From Opitutia bacterium (lineage in GTDB: Bacteria > Verrucomicrobiota > Verrucomicrobiia > Opitutales > Opitutaceae): a stretch of 64,000 nt of DNA. Below, in pieces: positions 41,282 to 50,309 of this stretch. The stretch is taken from positions 1 to 64,000 of the forward strand of contig JACPPI010000007.1 of NCBI GenBank assembly GCA_016190985.1. The letters are read 5' to 3'. Made by a program: the position numbers and the translations under genes. Below the pieces are notes generated by a model. It ran no database searches, had not been told where the DNA came from, and saw only the letters and a list, made by a program, of their open reading frames with translations. Numbering within the stretch: position 1 is the first letter of the stretch; every line of letters begins with the position of its first letter.

Positions 41282-43153
41282 TCAGATTGTCTTTTCGCGC
41301 AGCGACGCGGCAATCAGCACCATCAGGATGCTGATGTCCGCAGGATTGACCCCGCTGATGCGACCCGCCTGACCGAGGTTTTGCGGACGGAACTGCTGGA
41401 GTTTTTGTGCGCTTTCGCGGCGCAAACCCGGGATGGACAGGTAATCGATTGAGGCAGGAATTTTGATCTTCTCCACATCCTTCAGCTTTTCGATCTGTCG
41501 ACGTTCGCGCTCCAGATAACCCCTGTAGATCACGCGATAAAGGACCTCGTCCTTTACTTCCTTGGATTCGGCGATGAACTCGGCTGGCAGTCCGGCAGAG
41601 TTATGGTCACGGCGCAGGGCATCAGCAAAACTGCCGCCTTGGGTTTTGGTATTTTCCAGGGCACGTTCCCAGTGGGTAATTTTTTCAAGCTTAACACCAA
41701 TTCTACTTAATCTATTTTTGGATAGCAGTTTGTGACTATCTGCGTGTTCAACTAAGCGCAGTTCAGCACTGCCGTGGTTAAAGAGCAATCGATGTTCCGC
41801 GCGGCTCGTGAACATGCGGTAGGGTTCAGTCGTTCCTTTAGTGACCAAGTCGTCGATCAGAACGCCGATGTAAGCTTCATGGCGCTGGACAATCATTGGC
41901 TGCTCTCCCCTCGCCTTAAGCACGGCATTGACGCCAGCGACCAGCCCTTGGGCTGCGGCCTCCTCGTAGCCGGAGGTCCCATTGATCTGGCCTGCCAGAA
42001 AAAGATTCTCAACCTTGCGCGATTCAAGCGACGGGAGCATCTGCGTCGGCGGTGCAAAGTCGTATTCGACGGCATAGGCCGGACGCAGGAGCACAGCTTG
42101 CTCTAGCCCCGGGATGCTATGGACCAACTCGATCTGCACATTGAACGGCAGGCTCGTTGAAAGCCCATTGATGTAATATTCGTTCGTATTAAGACCTTCG
42201 GGCTCGAGAAAGAGGAGGTGCCGAGGCTTGTCGGCAAATCGCACAAACTTGTCTTCTATACTCGGGCAATAGCGCGGCCCCACTCCGGCAATCTCACCTG
42301 AATACATGGCCGAGAGATGCAGGTTTTCCCGGACGATCTCGGCCGACCGGGGTGTTGTGTGGGTCATCCAGCAGGAAACCTGCTCGCTTCCAGGCGACCA
42401 GCCGATCTTACGCTCCCCAGTGCGTTCCACGTGGAACAGGTCGCCGTCCTCTCGTGTGTCATGAAACGCAAAAAGCGTCGGCACGGGATCACCCTTTTGC
42501 TCCTGAAGGCAGGCGAAGTCGATGCTTTGTCCGAGGATACGGGGTGGCGTGCCGGTCTTGAGACGTTGGAGTTCGATGCCGGCCTCCAGCAGGCTGCCTG
42601 ACAGGGTTTTCGCGCTGAAGTCTCCTAGCCGGCCACCTTCGTTCTTGTTCTGACCGACATGCATTAGGCCGCGCAGAAACGTGCCAGTTGTGACGACCAC
42701 GGTTCGTCCATGGAATTCGATATCCAGATTGGTGCGACAGCCGATCACCTTGCCGTCTTTGAAAATCAGACCCGTGACCGTGGCTTGAAAAACCTGGAGG
42801 TTAGGCTGCAACTCCAGCGTATGCTTGAGCCGAAACTGGTAAGCTTTCTTGTCGCACTGGGCTCGTGGTGACTGCACCGCCGGGCCCTTGGATTCGTTGA
42901 GCAGGCGGAATTGAATTCCCGTGACATCGGTATTGATCGCCATCTCCCCGCCCAAGGCATCGATTTCGCGAACCATCTGCCCCTTGGCCTGACCGCCGAT
43001 AGCCGGGTTGCAGCTCATCTGGGCAATCGTATCGATATTGCCCGTTAGGAGCAGGGTGGAGGCTCCCATTCGCGAAGCAGCCAGACAAGCCTCCACCCCG
43101 GCATGGCCGGCCCCACAGATAATCACATCAAATGGCGCACCTTGGTATGTCAC
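41282..43153 (-). CDS. mnmG: tRNA uridine-5-carboxymethylaminomethyl modification enzyme MnmG (GidA)
   Basis: The 623-residue FAD protein starts DVIICGAGHAGVEACLAASR. CNPAIGGQAKGQMVREIDAL and CPSIEDKFVRF are MnmG signatures, and GQINGTSGYEEAAAQGL matches the second GidA signature. With MnmE it adds the cmnm5 group to U34 of tRNAs. mnmE lies 43 bases upstream on the same strand, a common arrangement. Codon use is less GC-rich than in the neighbours. Confidence 0.97.
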   Translation of the reverse strand: MTYQGAPFDVIICGAGHAGVEACLAASRMGASTLLLTGNIDTIAQMSCNPAIGGQAKGQMVREIDALGGEMAINTDVTGIQFRLLNESKGPAVQSPRAQCDKKAYQFRLKHTLELQPNLQVFQATVTGLIFKDGKVIGCRTNLDIEFHGRTVVVTTGTFLRGLMHVGQNKNEGGRLGDFSAKTLSGSLLEAGIELQRLKTGTPPRILGQSIDFACLQEQKGDPVPTLFAFHDTREDGDLFHVERTGERKIGWSPGSEQVSCWMTHTTPRSAEIVRENLHLSAMYSGEIAGVGPRYCPSIEDKFVRFADKPRHLLFLEPEGLNTNEYYINGLSTSLPFNVQIELVHSIPGLEQAVLLRPAYAVEYDFAPPTQMLPSLESRKVENLFLAGQINGTSGYEEAAAQGLVAGVNAVLKARGEQPMIVQRHEAYIGVLIDDLVTKGTTEPYRMFTSRAEHRLLFNHGSAELRLVEHADSHKLLSKNRLSRIGVKLEKITHWERALENTKTQGGSFADALRRDHNSAGLPAEFIAESKEVKDEVLYRVIYRGYLERERRQIEKLKDVEKIKIPASIDYLSIPGLRRESAQKLQQFRPQNLGQAGRISGVNPADISILMVLIAASLREKTI

Positions 43154-43196
43154 ATCAATTTAGATTACTTATCAAATTATATATTTCAATATGGTA

Positions 43197-44549
43197 TTAT
43201 TTTCCGATACAAAATGACGCAAACAAGTGATCGAGGATTTGCTCATTGCTTATTTTACCGGAAACCTGGCCGTATGCGTCCAACACATGACGCAAATCAC
43301 TGGCTACCAATTCACTGGGTTTATATACGGCGAGCTTTTGACCAGCACTCGCCAAACTAGTCATGGCTTGGTCGAGGGCATGGGCATGGCGGGCATTGAT
43401 CGCCACGAGTTCATCCCAGATTTCTATGTGGAACGCATCGGCCAGCCGGACCACCGCCGCCTCAAGCACCTCAAGCCCAGCGCCATGCAGCGCGGAAATA
43501 TTCACGATGGGGAAAATTTGGGGCAATTCAACCCCAGCATTTGGCGTCAGGTCGATTTTGTTGAACACCGCGATGGTATTGGCCGGTGTTAGGCGCGAGG
43601 CGAGCGCAGATGGCAGGGCGGGCAGGGGACGCGTCAAATCGATCACCCACAAAAAAAGATCAGCCTCGGCGGCCTGTTCGATCGTCTTGTCGATGCCGCG
43701 TTTCTCAAGCGGGGAGGGTGAGGCATTTAATCCGGCTGTGTCGATCAGCCGCAGCCAATGCGGCCCGATCATAATGCGCTCCTCAAGGTAATCGCGGGTC
43801 GTGCCCGGCTCGGGGCTGACCAACGCGCGCTCTCGGCCGACGAGCCGGTTGAGCAGACTGCTTTTGCCGGCGTTCGGCTCGCCGAGGATCACCGTCTTGA
43901 TGCCATCGCGCAGCAGTTCGCCGTAGTGGCTCGTGGCCAGCAGCCGGTTGGTGTCGGCCAGGAGTCCGGCGAGGCGGGTTTGCACAGCCTTGCGATCTTC
44001 CGGCGGCAGATCCTCCTCGGGAAAATCAATGTAGGCCTCGATCACAGCCAGAACCCCAACCAGCTCTACGACAAGCCTGCTCATGTGCCGCCCCAGAGCG
44101 CCGCGCAGCTGTTGGTTGGCCGCTGCCAGCGCTCTCTCGCTGCGCGCATGTATGAGGTCCATCACAGCCTCGGCTTGGCTCAGGTCCATGCGGCCGTTGA
44201 GGAAAGCGCGTTTGCTGAATTCACCCGCTTCCGCCGGCCGGCAGCCGCGCGCAAAAAGATCCTCGAGGATTTTCTGCGCAATGAACGGGTTCCCGTGGCT
44301 CGAAATCTCCACCGTGTCTTCGCCGGTGAACGAATTCGGCCCGGCAAACCAGGTGAAAAGCACGTCGTCCACGAGCACTCCGGCCCGGTCACGATAATCC
44401 GCATGCTGCGCCAGCCGGGGCGGGGGAGTGGCGCCGAAAATCGCCCGCACCAAGTCCGCCGCCTGCGGCCCGCTGGCGCGCACGACGGCAATGGCCGAAG
44501 TGCCGACTGGGGTCGCGAGCGCGGCGATGGTGTCGGCGTGGTTCAACAT
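43197..44549 (-). CDS. mnmE: tRNA modification GTPase MnmE (TrmE)
   Basis: The 450-residue protein has an N-terminal tetrahydrofolate-binding domain (DTIAALATPVGTSAIAVVR), a helical domain and an inserted G domain with GEPNAGKSSLLNRL, a DTAGLN switch and FNKID. It ends with CIGK, carrying the essential C-terminal cysteine (family CxGK). The ATG at 44549 starts at the canonical LNHADTIAAL. The gap to mnmG is strikingly AT-rich. Confidence 0.96.
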   Translation of the reverse strand: MLNHADTIAALATPVGTSAIAVVRASGPQAADLVRAIFGATPPPRLAQHADYRDRAGVLVDDVLFTWFAGPNSFTGEDTVEISSHGNPFIAQKILEDLFARGCRPAEAGEFSKRAFLNGRMDLSQAEAVMDLIHARSERALAAANQQLRGALGRHMSRLVVELVGVLAVIEAYIDFPEEDLPPEDRKAVQTRLAGLLADTNRLLATSHYGELLRDGIKTVILGEPNAGKSSLLNRLVGRERALVSPEPGTTRDYLEERIMIGPHWLRLIDTAGLNASPSPLEKRGIDKTIEQAAEADLFLWVIDLTRPLPALPSALASRLTPANTIAVFNKIDLTPNAGVELPQIFPIVNISALHGAGLEVLEAAVVRLADAFHIEIWDELVAINARHAHALDQAMTSLASAGQKLAVYKPSELVASDLRHVLDAYGQVSGKISNEQILDHLFASFCIGK

Positions 44550-44670
44550 GCCACGACCAAAAGCCACCGGGCACGGCGAAGCAAAAGAGAAATTGTCCGC
44601 AGGAGATCTTACGGCTCAGGGCAAAACCCTTCGTTTTGACGAACTATTCCGTTTCCAGTAATCTCGCGCC

Positions 44671-45141
44671 ATGATCCGACGACTGACCAGCGAGATCCTG
44701 AGGCACTATCCGCAGATTTATTTTGCGTGCCATCTTGAGCACACCCGGGCGCGCACCAACGCGCATCGCCTGGCCGACCGCGACATCGTGCTGCTGGGCC
44801 ACCTCGACGAGCGGTTGCCGTTGTGCGCAGGCCAGCTGGCGCGCCATCTGGGCGTGCGCCCGTCCACGTTGTCCGCCCAGTTGCAACACTTGGAATCCCT
44901 CGGTCACCTGGCGCGCCGTGCCGCCCCGCGCGACCGCCGCCACACCGATTTGTTTCTCACCAAAAGCGGCGCCGCCGCCCTGGCCGCGACCTCCATTCTC
45001 GATCCCGGCCGGGTCAACGTGCTCCTCATGCAGTTGTCGCCCGAGGAACGCACGCTGGCGGTCGGCGGGCTGACCTTGCTCGCCCGGGCGGCGCGCCAAC
45101 TCCAGTTGAAATGTCCCAAACAACACCGGCTATCCTCATGA
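44671..45141 (+). CDS. MarR family transcriptional regulator
   Basis: The 156-residue protein has a winged helix: LCAGQLARHLGVRPSTLSAQ is the helix-turn-helix, LQHLESLGHLARRAAPRDRR the recognition helix and wing (MarR DxR motif as PRDRR), and TDLFLTKSGAAAL follows. Flanking helices would make the dimer. Its stop overlaps the start of the SRPBCC-like gene (ATGA), so it probably regulates that operon. The ligand is unknown. Confidence 0.85.
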   Translation: MIRRLTSEILRHYPQIYFACHLEHTRARTNAHRLADRDIVLLGHLDERLPLCAGQLARHLGVRPSTLSAQLQHLESLGHLARRAAPRDRRHTDLFLTKSGAAALAATSILDPGRVNVLLMQLSPEERTLAVGGLTLLARAARQLQLKCPKQHRLSS

Positions 45142-45656
45142 AAATCACCCTGATCGTCCTTGGCGTGCTCGGCGGCCTCGTGGTGTTGGCCGCTCTGATC
45201 GGCCTGTTTCTTCCGCGCGAACACACGGCGAGCCGCGCCGCGACTTTCGCGCAGAGTCCGGCGGCGCTCTTCGCGGCGGTGCGCGATGTGGCTGCGCTGC
45301 CCACCTGGCGCAGCGGCCTGAAGTCGGCCGAGTTGCTGCCCGCCCGGAATGGGAGGGCTTCGTATCGGGAAACCGGCCCGCAGGGCCCGGTCACCTATGT
45401 CGTGGTCGAGGAGCGCGCCGCGGAAAAACTCGTCCTGCGGATCGCGGATGACTCGTTGCCCTGCGGCGGCACCTGGACCTTTGAGTTTTCCCCGGCGGGC
45501 ACAGGCGGCGTGCTGCGCCTCACCGAGCGCGGCTTTGTGAAGCCCGCCCTGTTTCGCTTCCTCGCCCGCTTTGTCTTCGGCCACACGTCGACCATGGAAA
45601 CCTATCTCCGTGACCTCGGGAGAAAATTCGGTCAAAACATCAATCCCCAACCCTGA
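45138..45656 (+). CDS. SRPBCC-domain (START-like) membrane-anchored protein
   Basis: The 172-residue product has an N-terminal transmembrane anchor (ITLIVLGVLGGLVVLAALIG) and then a SRPBCC/polyketide-cyclase-like domain: SPAALFAAVRDVAALPTWRS near its start, a central VTYVVVEERAAEKLVLRI strand and TWTFEFSP later. Such domains bind hydrophobic ligands. It lies between a MarR regulator and a DUF3052-like protein in one operon, so the three probably respond to a common small molecule. Function not known. Confidence 0.75.
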   Translation: MKITLIVLGVLGGLVVLAALIGLFLPREHTASRAATFAQSPAALFAAVRDVAALPTWRSGLKSAELLPARNGRASYRETGPQGPVTYVVVEERAAEKLVLRIADDSLPCGGTWTFEFSPAGTGGVLRLTERGFVKPALFRFLARFVFGHTSTMETYLRDLGRKFGQNINPQP

Positions 45657-45661
45657 AACCC

Positions 45662-46285
45662 ATGGGGCTTGAAGCCAACGGCACCCTCCGGCTCGGGCGC
45701 GATGCCTTTGCCGGCCGCGCCCATCTCGACTCCGACATGATCCAGTTTCGCGGCGGCGCCAGGCTCGACCTCATCTTCAAGGACATCAAGTCCGCCGAAG
45801 TGGAGCGGGGCGGAGCACTGGTGCTGACGCACACCCGCGGCACGACGACCTTTGTTTTACCGGACCGCGCGACGGCAGAAAGATGGGCGCTGAAGATCCG
45901 CTACCCGAAAAGCCTCATCGACAAACTCGGAGTGAAACCCGATTCGCGCGTCGCCGTCCTCGGGGTGGGCGACCCCGAATTTCTGCAGCAGGCCACACAG
46001 CGCCTCGGCGCGAATCCACCGGCAAAACCAGCCGCGTTACTGGACTTCATCTTCTACGCCGCCGACAGCGCGGCCCAGCTGGCCAAACTGAAATCACTCA
46101 GAGCTTACCTGCAACCAGCCGGCGCCATCTGGGTTGTCACCGTCAAGGGCAAGGCGGCGACGGTCAAGGACTCGGAGGTGCGGCAGGCCGCGAGCGCCGC
46201 CGGACTGGTGGACATAAAGGTCTGCGGTTTCTCCGCGACCCACACCGCGCTGAAGCTCGTGATTCCAAAAAACCAGCGTGGGTAA
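45662..46285 (+). CDS. DUF3052-like protein
   Basis: The 207-residue product has an N-terminal beta-rich part (LRLGRDAFAGRAHLDSDMIQ). The C-terminal part resembles DUF3052: SLIDKLGVKPDSRVAVLGVG, LDFIFYAADSAAQLAKL, AIWVVTVKGKAATVKDSEV and a final GFSATHTALKLVIPK. The function of this domain is unknown. It follows the SRPBCC gene by 5 bases and is the last gene of the rightward MarR operon; recA converges on it 15 bases later. Confidence 0.75.
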   Translation: MGLEANGTLRLGRDAFAGRAHLDSDMIQFRGGARLDLIFKDIKSAEVERGGALVLTHTRGTTTFVLPDRATAERWALKIRYPKSLIDKLGVKPDSRVAVLGVGDPEFLQQATQRLGANPPAKPAALLDFIFYAADSAAQLAKLKSLRAYLQPAGAIWVVTVKGKAATVKDSEVRQAASAAGLVDIKVCGFSATHTALKLVIPKNQRG

Positions 46286-46300
46286 CACCAACCGATATGA

Positions 46301-47077
46301 TCACGGCTTGCCCGGTGTGATCGGCGGCGGCGCGGGCATCAGCGGCACGGTGATCTTGACCGAAGCCACCGGCTCGGGCTTGGGCGCGGCGATTACCGGT
46401 TTTTGAACCGCCGGAGTGGCCGAAGCCGCCGGTTTACTGAGCAATGTCGCGCGCACGGTGGCGTGGGGGATATCCCGGGCTATCTCCGTTGCGCGGGCCT
46501 CGGCGGTGGTGATGTCGGCGGGCCGCTTCGCGATCCGGGCGCGCACCTGTGTCTCGGCGTCGGAGGCCGCGCCGGATTTCTTGGCGACGATCAGCCAGGC
46601 CAGGCCCTCGACATAATCGCGTTTCACTCCCCGCGCGCTGACCAGCATGGCGCCGATGTTGTGCTGCGCCTCGGCGAGGCCGGCCCGCGCCGAGGTCGTG
46701 AAACAGTCCAGCGCCCGGCCGTAATCCGGCGCGCCGGCGAGGCCATCATGATAAATTTTCCCGAGGCGGAACCAGCCGTTGGCCACGCCGCCCTTGGCCG
46801 CCTGCTCAAACAGCGCGGCCGCCGCCGGCACATCGCGCGGCACGCCGTCGCCCTCGAGAGTGCGGTCGCCGAGTTCGAGACAGGCCTGCGGGTCGCCCTT
46901 CGCCGCGAACTGCCTGAGCTGCTCGACCGTGGTCCACTTCGGGCCGCCGCCCTTGGTGGAGATCAGTTGCGGCGGGGCGTCGGCGGGCTCGGCTTTCGGC
47001 TTCTCCTTCTTGGCGGCGAAAGCCGGCCCGGCGGCGAGGCATGCGACAAGCAACAGGCGGGGCAGGGCGGGGCGCAT
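46301..47077 (-). CDS. Exported Sel1-like (tetratricopeptide-type) repeat protein, alternative start inside the recA frame
   Basis: From an internal ATG the frame encodes 258 residues beginning [20 protein letters not shown], a clear signal peptide. Sel1-like repeats follow ([17 protein letters not shown], then [20 protein letters not shown], then a GKIYHDG repeat and [20 protein letters not shown]). Such proteins mediate protein contacts in the envelope. A signal peptide in the middle of a polypeptide makes no sense after RecA, so I expect independent translation from this start. No good ribosome-binding site is seen. Confidence 0.7.
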   Translation of the reverse strand: MRPALPRLLLVACLAAGPAFAAKKEKPKAEPADAPPQLISTKGGGPKWTTVEQLRQFAAKGDPQACLELGDRTLEGDGVPRDVPAAAALFEQAAKGGVANGWFRLGKIYHDGLAGAPDYGRALDCFTTSARAGLAEAQHNIGAMLVSARGVKRDYVEGLAWLIVAKKSGAASDAETQVRARIAKRPADITTAEARATEIARDIPHATVRATLLSKPAASATPAVQKPVIAAPKPEPVASVKITVPLMPAPPPITPGKP

Positions 47078-48193
47078 GAGGGTTGATGCTGGGACGGCTC
47101 CGGCAGGATTGGGTTCCGCGTTTGCAGGGGCGCGGCTTGACTGCGTCCGGACGCAGTCAAGCCGCTTCTCCATGATCGCTGCCGTGACCTTGGCGGCGAG
47201 CGCGGCGTTCGTGCGGAAGGCTTCCTTGGCGGCTTCGCGGCCCTGGCCGACCAGCTCGCCGTTGAACGCGATCCACGCGCCCTTTTTCTCGAGCACCTTG
47301 TGGTCGAGGCCGAGATCGATGAGCGAGCCGCTCGTCGAGATGCCCTCGTCATACATGATGTCGAATTCCACCTCCGTGAACGGCGGGGCGACCTTGTTCT
47401 TCACGACCTTGATCTTGGTGCGGTTGCCGATGACCTTCCCGTCGGGCGTCTTGAGCTGGTCCTTGCGGCGGATGTCGATGCGGATCGACGAGAAGAACTT
47501 CAGCGCGCGGCCGCCGGAGGTGGTTTCGGGGTTGCCGAACATCACGCCGATCTTCTCGCGGATCTGGTTGGTGAAAATGCACACGCAGTTCGTCTTGCTC
47601 ACGACGGAGGTGAGGCGGCGCATGGCCTGCGACATGAGGCGCGCCTGGCTGCCCATGGTCATGTCGCCCATCTGGCCGTCGAGCTCGGCCTTGGTGATGA
47701 GGGCGGCGACGGAATCGAGCACGATGATGTCGATGCTGTTGGAGCGGATCAGCGTCTCCATGATGTTGAGCGCGTCCTCGCCCGAGTCGGGCTGGGAAAC
47801 GAGCAGGTCGTCGAGGCTCACGCCGACGACCTTGGCGTATTTCGGGTCGAGTGCGTGCTCGACGTCGATGAAGGCCGCGAGGCCGCCCTTGCGCTGGGCC
47901 TCGGCGATGACGCTGAGGCAGAACGTGGTTTTGCCGGACGATTCCGGGCCGTAGATCTCGACGATGCGGCCCTTGGGCAGGCCGCCGACGCCGAGGGCGA
48001 GGTCGATCGCGAGCGAGCCGGTCGAGAGCGTCTCGACCTTCATCTTCTGGTTGCTGCCGAGGCGCATGATCGAGCCTTCGCCGAACTGTTTCGTGATGGA
48101 GGAGACGGCGAGCTCGATGTTTTTCTCGCGGGCGGGATTGGCGGACTTTTCGGACGTGGCGACGCGGGCGTCGGACTTGGTGGCTTTGGACAT
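46301..48193 (-). CDS. recA: RecA, reading without a stop into a Sel1-repeat protein
   Basis: Residues 1 to about 350 are a complete RecA recombinase: Walker [23 protein letters not shown], the L1/L2 loop region and MAW-like [17 protein letters not shown] (TNQIREK here). It forms ATP-dependent filaments on single-stranded DNA and triggers LexA cleavage. The frame does not stop at the usual place. It continues through a perfect 34-base palindrome into a second protein that begins with its own signal peptide, giving 630 residues in all. Either this is a true fusion, or a stop was lost or miscalled in the RecA tail. The RecA core looks intact. Confidence 0.9.
   Translation of the reverse strand: MSKATKSDARVATSEKSANPAREKNIELAVSSITKQFGEGSIMRLGSNQKMKVETLSTGSLAIDLALGVGGLPKGRIVEIYGPESSGKTTFCLSVIAEAQRKGGLAAFIDVEHALDPKYAKVVGVSLDDLLVSQPDSGEDALNIMETLIRSNSIDIIVLDSVAALITKAELDGQMGDMTMGSQARLMSQAMRRLTSVVSKTNCVCIFTNQIREKIGVMFGNPETTSGGRALKFFSSIRIDIRRKDQLKTPDGKVIGNRTKIKVVKNKVAPPFTEVEFDIMYDEGISTSGSLIDLGLDHKVLEKKGAWIAFNGELVGQGREAAKEAFRTNAALAAKVTAAIMEKRLDCVRTQSSRAPANAEPNPAGAVPASTLMRPALPRLLLVACLAAGPAFAAKKEKPKAEPADAPPQLISTKGGGPKWTTVEQLRQFAAKGDPQACLELGDRTLEGDGVPRDVPAAAALFEQAAKGGVANGWFRLGKIYHDGLAGAPDYGRALDCFTTSARAGLAEAQHNIGAMLVSARGVKRDYVEGLAWLIVAKKSGAASDAETQVRARIAKRPADITTAEARATEIARDIPHATVRATLLSKPAASATPAVQKPVIAAPKPEPVASVKITVPLMPAPPPITPGKP
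47132..47165. repeat. Perfect 34-base palindrome at the end of the recA core
   Basis: The arms GCGGCTTGACTGCGTCC and its exact complement meet with no spacer. It sits where a recA terminator or 3' repeat would be expected, but is translated in frame in the present sequence. There is no T-run. Confidence 0.85.
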
Positions 48194-48331
48194 GGGAATC
48201 GTGTGTGGAGGGTTAAAGGGTCATCCTAGCGAATGGCGCTGACAACAGTATGTCAGGAGCTTTTCTTCGGCGCCGGTTTCCGGCAAGCGCGGAGTGGCCG
48301 GTAAACGCCCTAAATCGCCGGCGATCATCCC

Positions 48332-48685
48332 TCAGGCGGCAGGCGCAGCGGGCCGGTTCACGCCGAAGGCGAACCACACCGCCAGCGCGATGAGCCCGAG
48401 GCTCACGGCGTAGTTCCACCTCAGCTTTTCCCCGAGCACCAGCCAGGCGAAACCCGCAAACACCACGAGGGTGATGACCTCCTGGATGATCTTCAGCTGG
48501 TATCCGCTCCACTGGCCGTAGCCGAGGCGGTTGGCCGGCACCATCAGGCAGTATTCAAAAAACGCGATGCCCCAGGAAATGAGGATCGCCACCCACAGCG
48601 GCTTGTCGTGCATGAACTTCAGGTGCCCATACCAGGCAAAGGTCATGAAAATGTTCGAGGCGCAGAGGAGCAGAATGGTGGACAT
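48332..48685 (-). CDS. DMT/DUF486 family small membrane protein
   Basis: The 117-residue protein has four hydrophobic segments and begins TILLLCASNIFMTFAWYGHL, the hallmark of DUF486 (DMT superfamily). VAILISWGIAFFEYCLMVPA and YQLKIIQEVITLVVFAGFA are conserved too. Function is unknown; relatives are small transporters of the drug/metabolite superfamily. The ATG at 48685 is preferred over one three codons upstream. The 138 bases between it and the recA start hold no recognised feature. Confidence 0.85.
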   Translation of the reverse strand: MSTILLLCASNIFMTFAWYGHLKFMHDKPLWVAILISWGIAFFEYCLMVPANRLGYGQWSGYQLKIIQEVITLVVFAGFAWLVLGEKLRWNYAVSLGLIALAVWFAFGVNRPAAPAA

Positions 48686-48744
48686 GGCGCGCATGCTGTG
48701 CTGCGGCACCGGCGCCGCACGCCAAAAACGCCCCGCGGCGACCC

Positions 48745-49758
48745 TCACTCCGACATCGTGTAGACGGCGAACGAGGGCAGCCAATGCGAGCGGTTGAAGT
48801 CCTGGGCGTCGAGCAGGGGGAACGCGGCGGCGTAGTGGGCGGCGGCGGCCTTGATCGCGAGTTCGCGGCGGGAATCGTCTGCGTCGAGCAGGCCCGCGAG
48901 CCGCCGCCACACCCAGCCCTTGTTGAGGTTGAGGCCGATGAGGTGCGCGATCTTCGGGTCGGTGGGGTCGCTGATGTGCGCCGGCCGGAGCAGGTTGGCC
49001 GGCTCGCCCTGCGCGAGGCGGGGCAGGAACTTGTCGAACCAGCGGAGGAATTGCTCGCGGGGCAGGATGCGGGCCATGAGCCCGGCCTCGACAAGGCACG
49101 GCGAATAAAAATCCTCGCCCGAGGGCTCGTAGTGGCCGGGATAATCCGTGTCGTGGCCGAACCAGTAGGCGGCGCGCGCCGTGCAGAACAGCTTCAGCTC
49201 CTGGTCGTCGTGGGCGCGGGCGTGGCCCAGCACGAGCGCCACGGCCACGGCGGTGTTGCCGTGGATGCCGTTGCGCACCGGCGTGGTCAGCGCCCGCAGG
49301 TAGCGCATGAAGCCGGCGCGGATGAACGACACCAGCGGCTCCATGTTGGTCTCGAGCGTGGCGTCGTAGGCGCGGACCTCCTGCGCGAGCTTGAGCAGCC
49401 AGGCCCAGCCGTAGGGGCGCTCGAAGAATTCCCGGCCCGGCGCCTGGAAATACGCGGCCTCGGCCCGCATGTTCTCCGCCGCCAGGTGGTCGTGCAGCAC
49501 GCGGCTGATCTCGTCGCGCTCCGGCAGCTTGGGAAACATCAGCGCAAGGCGGACCAACATCCAGTGCTGGTGCACGCACGAGTGCCAGTCGTAGCTGCCG
49601 TAGAAGGCCGGGTGCAGCTCGCGCGGCGTCCGGGCGTCCGCCGGGCCGCCGAGGGCGTGCTGCAGGTAGTGCGGATACTCGCGGCGGATGTTCGCCAGGC
49701 CCAGGCGGGCGAATTCGGAGGCCTTCTCGGCGGTGAGGATGGGGAAGGAGGCGGACAC
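48745..49758 (-). CDS. DUF2891 domain-containing protein
   Basis: The 337-residue protein reads LGLANIRREYPHYLQHALGG, HPAFYGSYDWHSCVHQHWML and TDYPGHYEPSGEDFYSPCL, matching DUF2891. Helical (alpha/alpha) repeats with His- and Trp-rich patches suggest a sugar- or metal-binding enzyme fold. The reaction is unknown. No signal peptide is seen. It precedes the DUF486 gene on the same strand with a 59-base gap. Confidence 0.8.
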   Translation of the reverse strand: MSASFPILTAEKASEFARLGLANIRREYPHYLQHALGGPADARTPRELHPAFYGSYDWHSCVHQHWMLVRLALMFPKLPERDEISRVLHDHLAAENMRAEAAYFQAPGREFFERPYGWAWLLKLAQEVRAYDATLETNMEPLVSFIRAGFMRYLRALTTPVRNGIHGNTAVAVALVLGHARAHDDQELKLFCTARAAYWFGHDTDYPGHYEPSGEDFYSPCLVEAGLMARILPREQFLRWFDKFLPRLAQGEPANLLRPAHISDPTDPKIAHLIGLNLNKGWVWRRLAGLLDADDSRRELAIKAAAAHYAAAFPLLDAQDFNRSHWLPSFAVYTMSE

Positions 49759-49854
49759 GGGCGGGGAAAGCGGACTATGCGGGCTGAAACTTTAAGTTGA
49801 AGTAGAAAGCGTGGCGGCTACCTTGTGCCGTCCCTACTGTTTCCGCACCACACC

Positions 49855-50190
49855 ATGAAAATCAAAGCCTATCTCAAACCCTCCTGCGGCTGGTCCAACG
49901 GCGTCCGCGCCATCATGCGCAAGCACAACCTCGCGTTTGAGGACATCGACATCATCAACAACCGCGCCAACTACGAGGAGATGGTCCGCAAGTCCGGCCA
50001 GCCCCTCTCGCCCTGCGTCGAGATCGACGGCGTGATGCTGGCCGACATCTCCGGCGAGGAGGTCGAGAACTACATGCTGGCAAACAACCTCGTGCAGCCG
50101 ACCGCCGCGCCGGTGAACGTCGCCCTCAACGCCGGCTGCTCCGCCGAGGAGCACGAGAAGATGGCCGCCAAGCCCGTGCGCTTCTTCTGA
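49855..50190 (+). CDS. Glutaredoxin-like protein with a CGWS site
   Basis: The 111-residue protein has a thioredoxin-fold start MKIKAYLKPSCGWSNGVRAI, with the active-site C-x-x-S as CGWS, and a cis-proline in LSPCVEIDGVMLADIS. The second active-site cysteine is replaced by serine, as in monothiol glutaredoxins, though it lacks the CGFS consensus. A Cys just after the cis-Pro is unusual. The C-terminal extension (LNAGCSAEEHEKMAA) carries another Cys. A strong terminator follows. Confidence 0.82.
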   Translation: MKIKAYLKPSCGWSNGVRAIMRKHNLAFEDIDIINNRANYEEMVRKSGQPLSPCVEIDGVMLADISGEEVENYMLANNLVQPTAAPVNVALNAGCSAEEHEKMAAKPVRFF

Positions 50191-50214
50191 GACCCGAAGA
50201 TTTCGTCGCCATTT

Positions 50215-50244
50215 AAGGCCGGGCCGCGAGGTCCGGCCTTTTTG
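50215..50244 (+). terminator. Rho-independent terminator after the glutaredoxin-like gene
   Basis: An 11-bp stem AAGGCCGGGCC/GGTCCGGCCTT (one G-T pair) with a GCGA tetraloop is followed by a T-run (the last Ts of the stem plus TTT). It lies 25 bases after the stop codon. Confidence 0.9.
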
Positions 50245-50246
50245 TT

Positions 50247-50309
50247 GGTGGAGCGGCCTGACCTCAAGACGCTTTCCCAAACAGCGCGTTGGGGTCAACG
50301 CGCTCCACC
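50247..50309. repeat. GGTGGAGCG twin-hairpin element, copy C
   Basis: Ends GGTGGAGCG/CGCTCCACC enclose CCTG-ACCT-CAAG and GCGCGTTG-GGGT-CAACGCGC. The loops ACCT and GGGT can pair with one G-U. The element supplies the TGA stop of the sodium symporter gene, whose last residues are GGAR. Confidence 0.85.
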
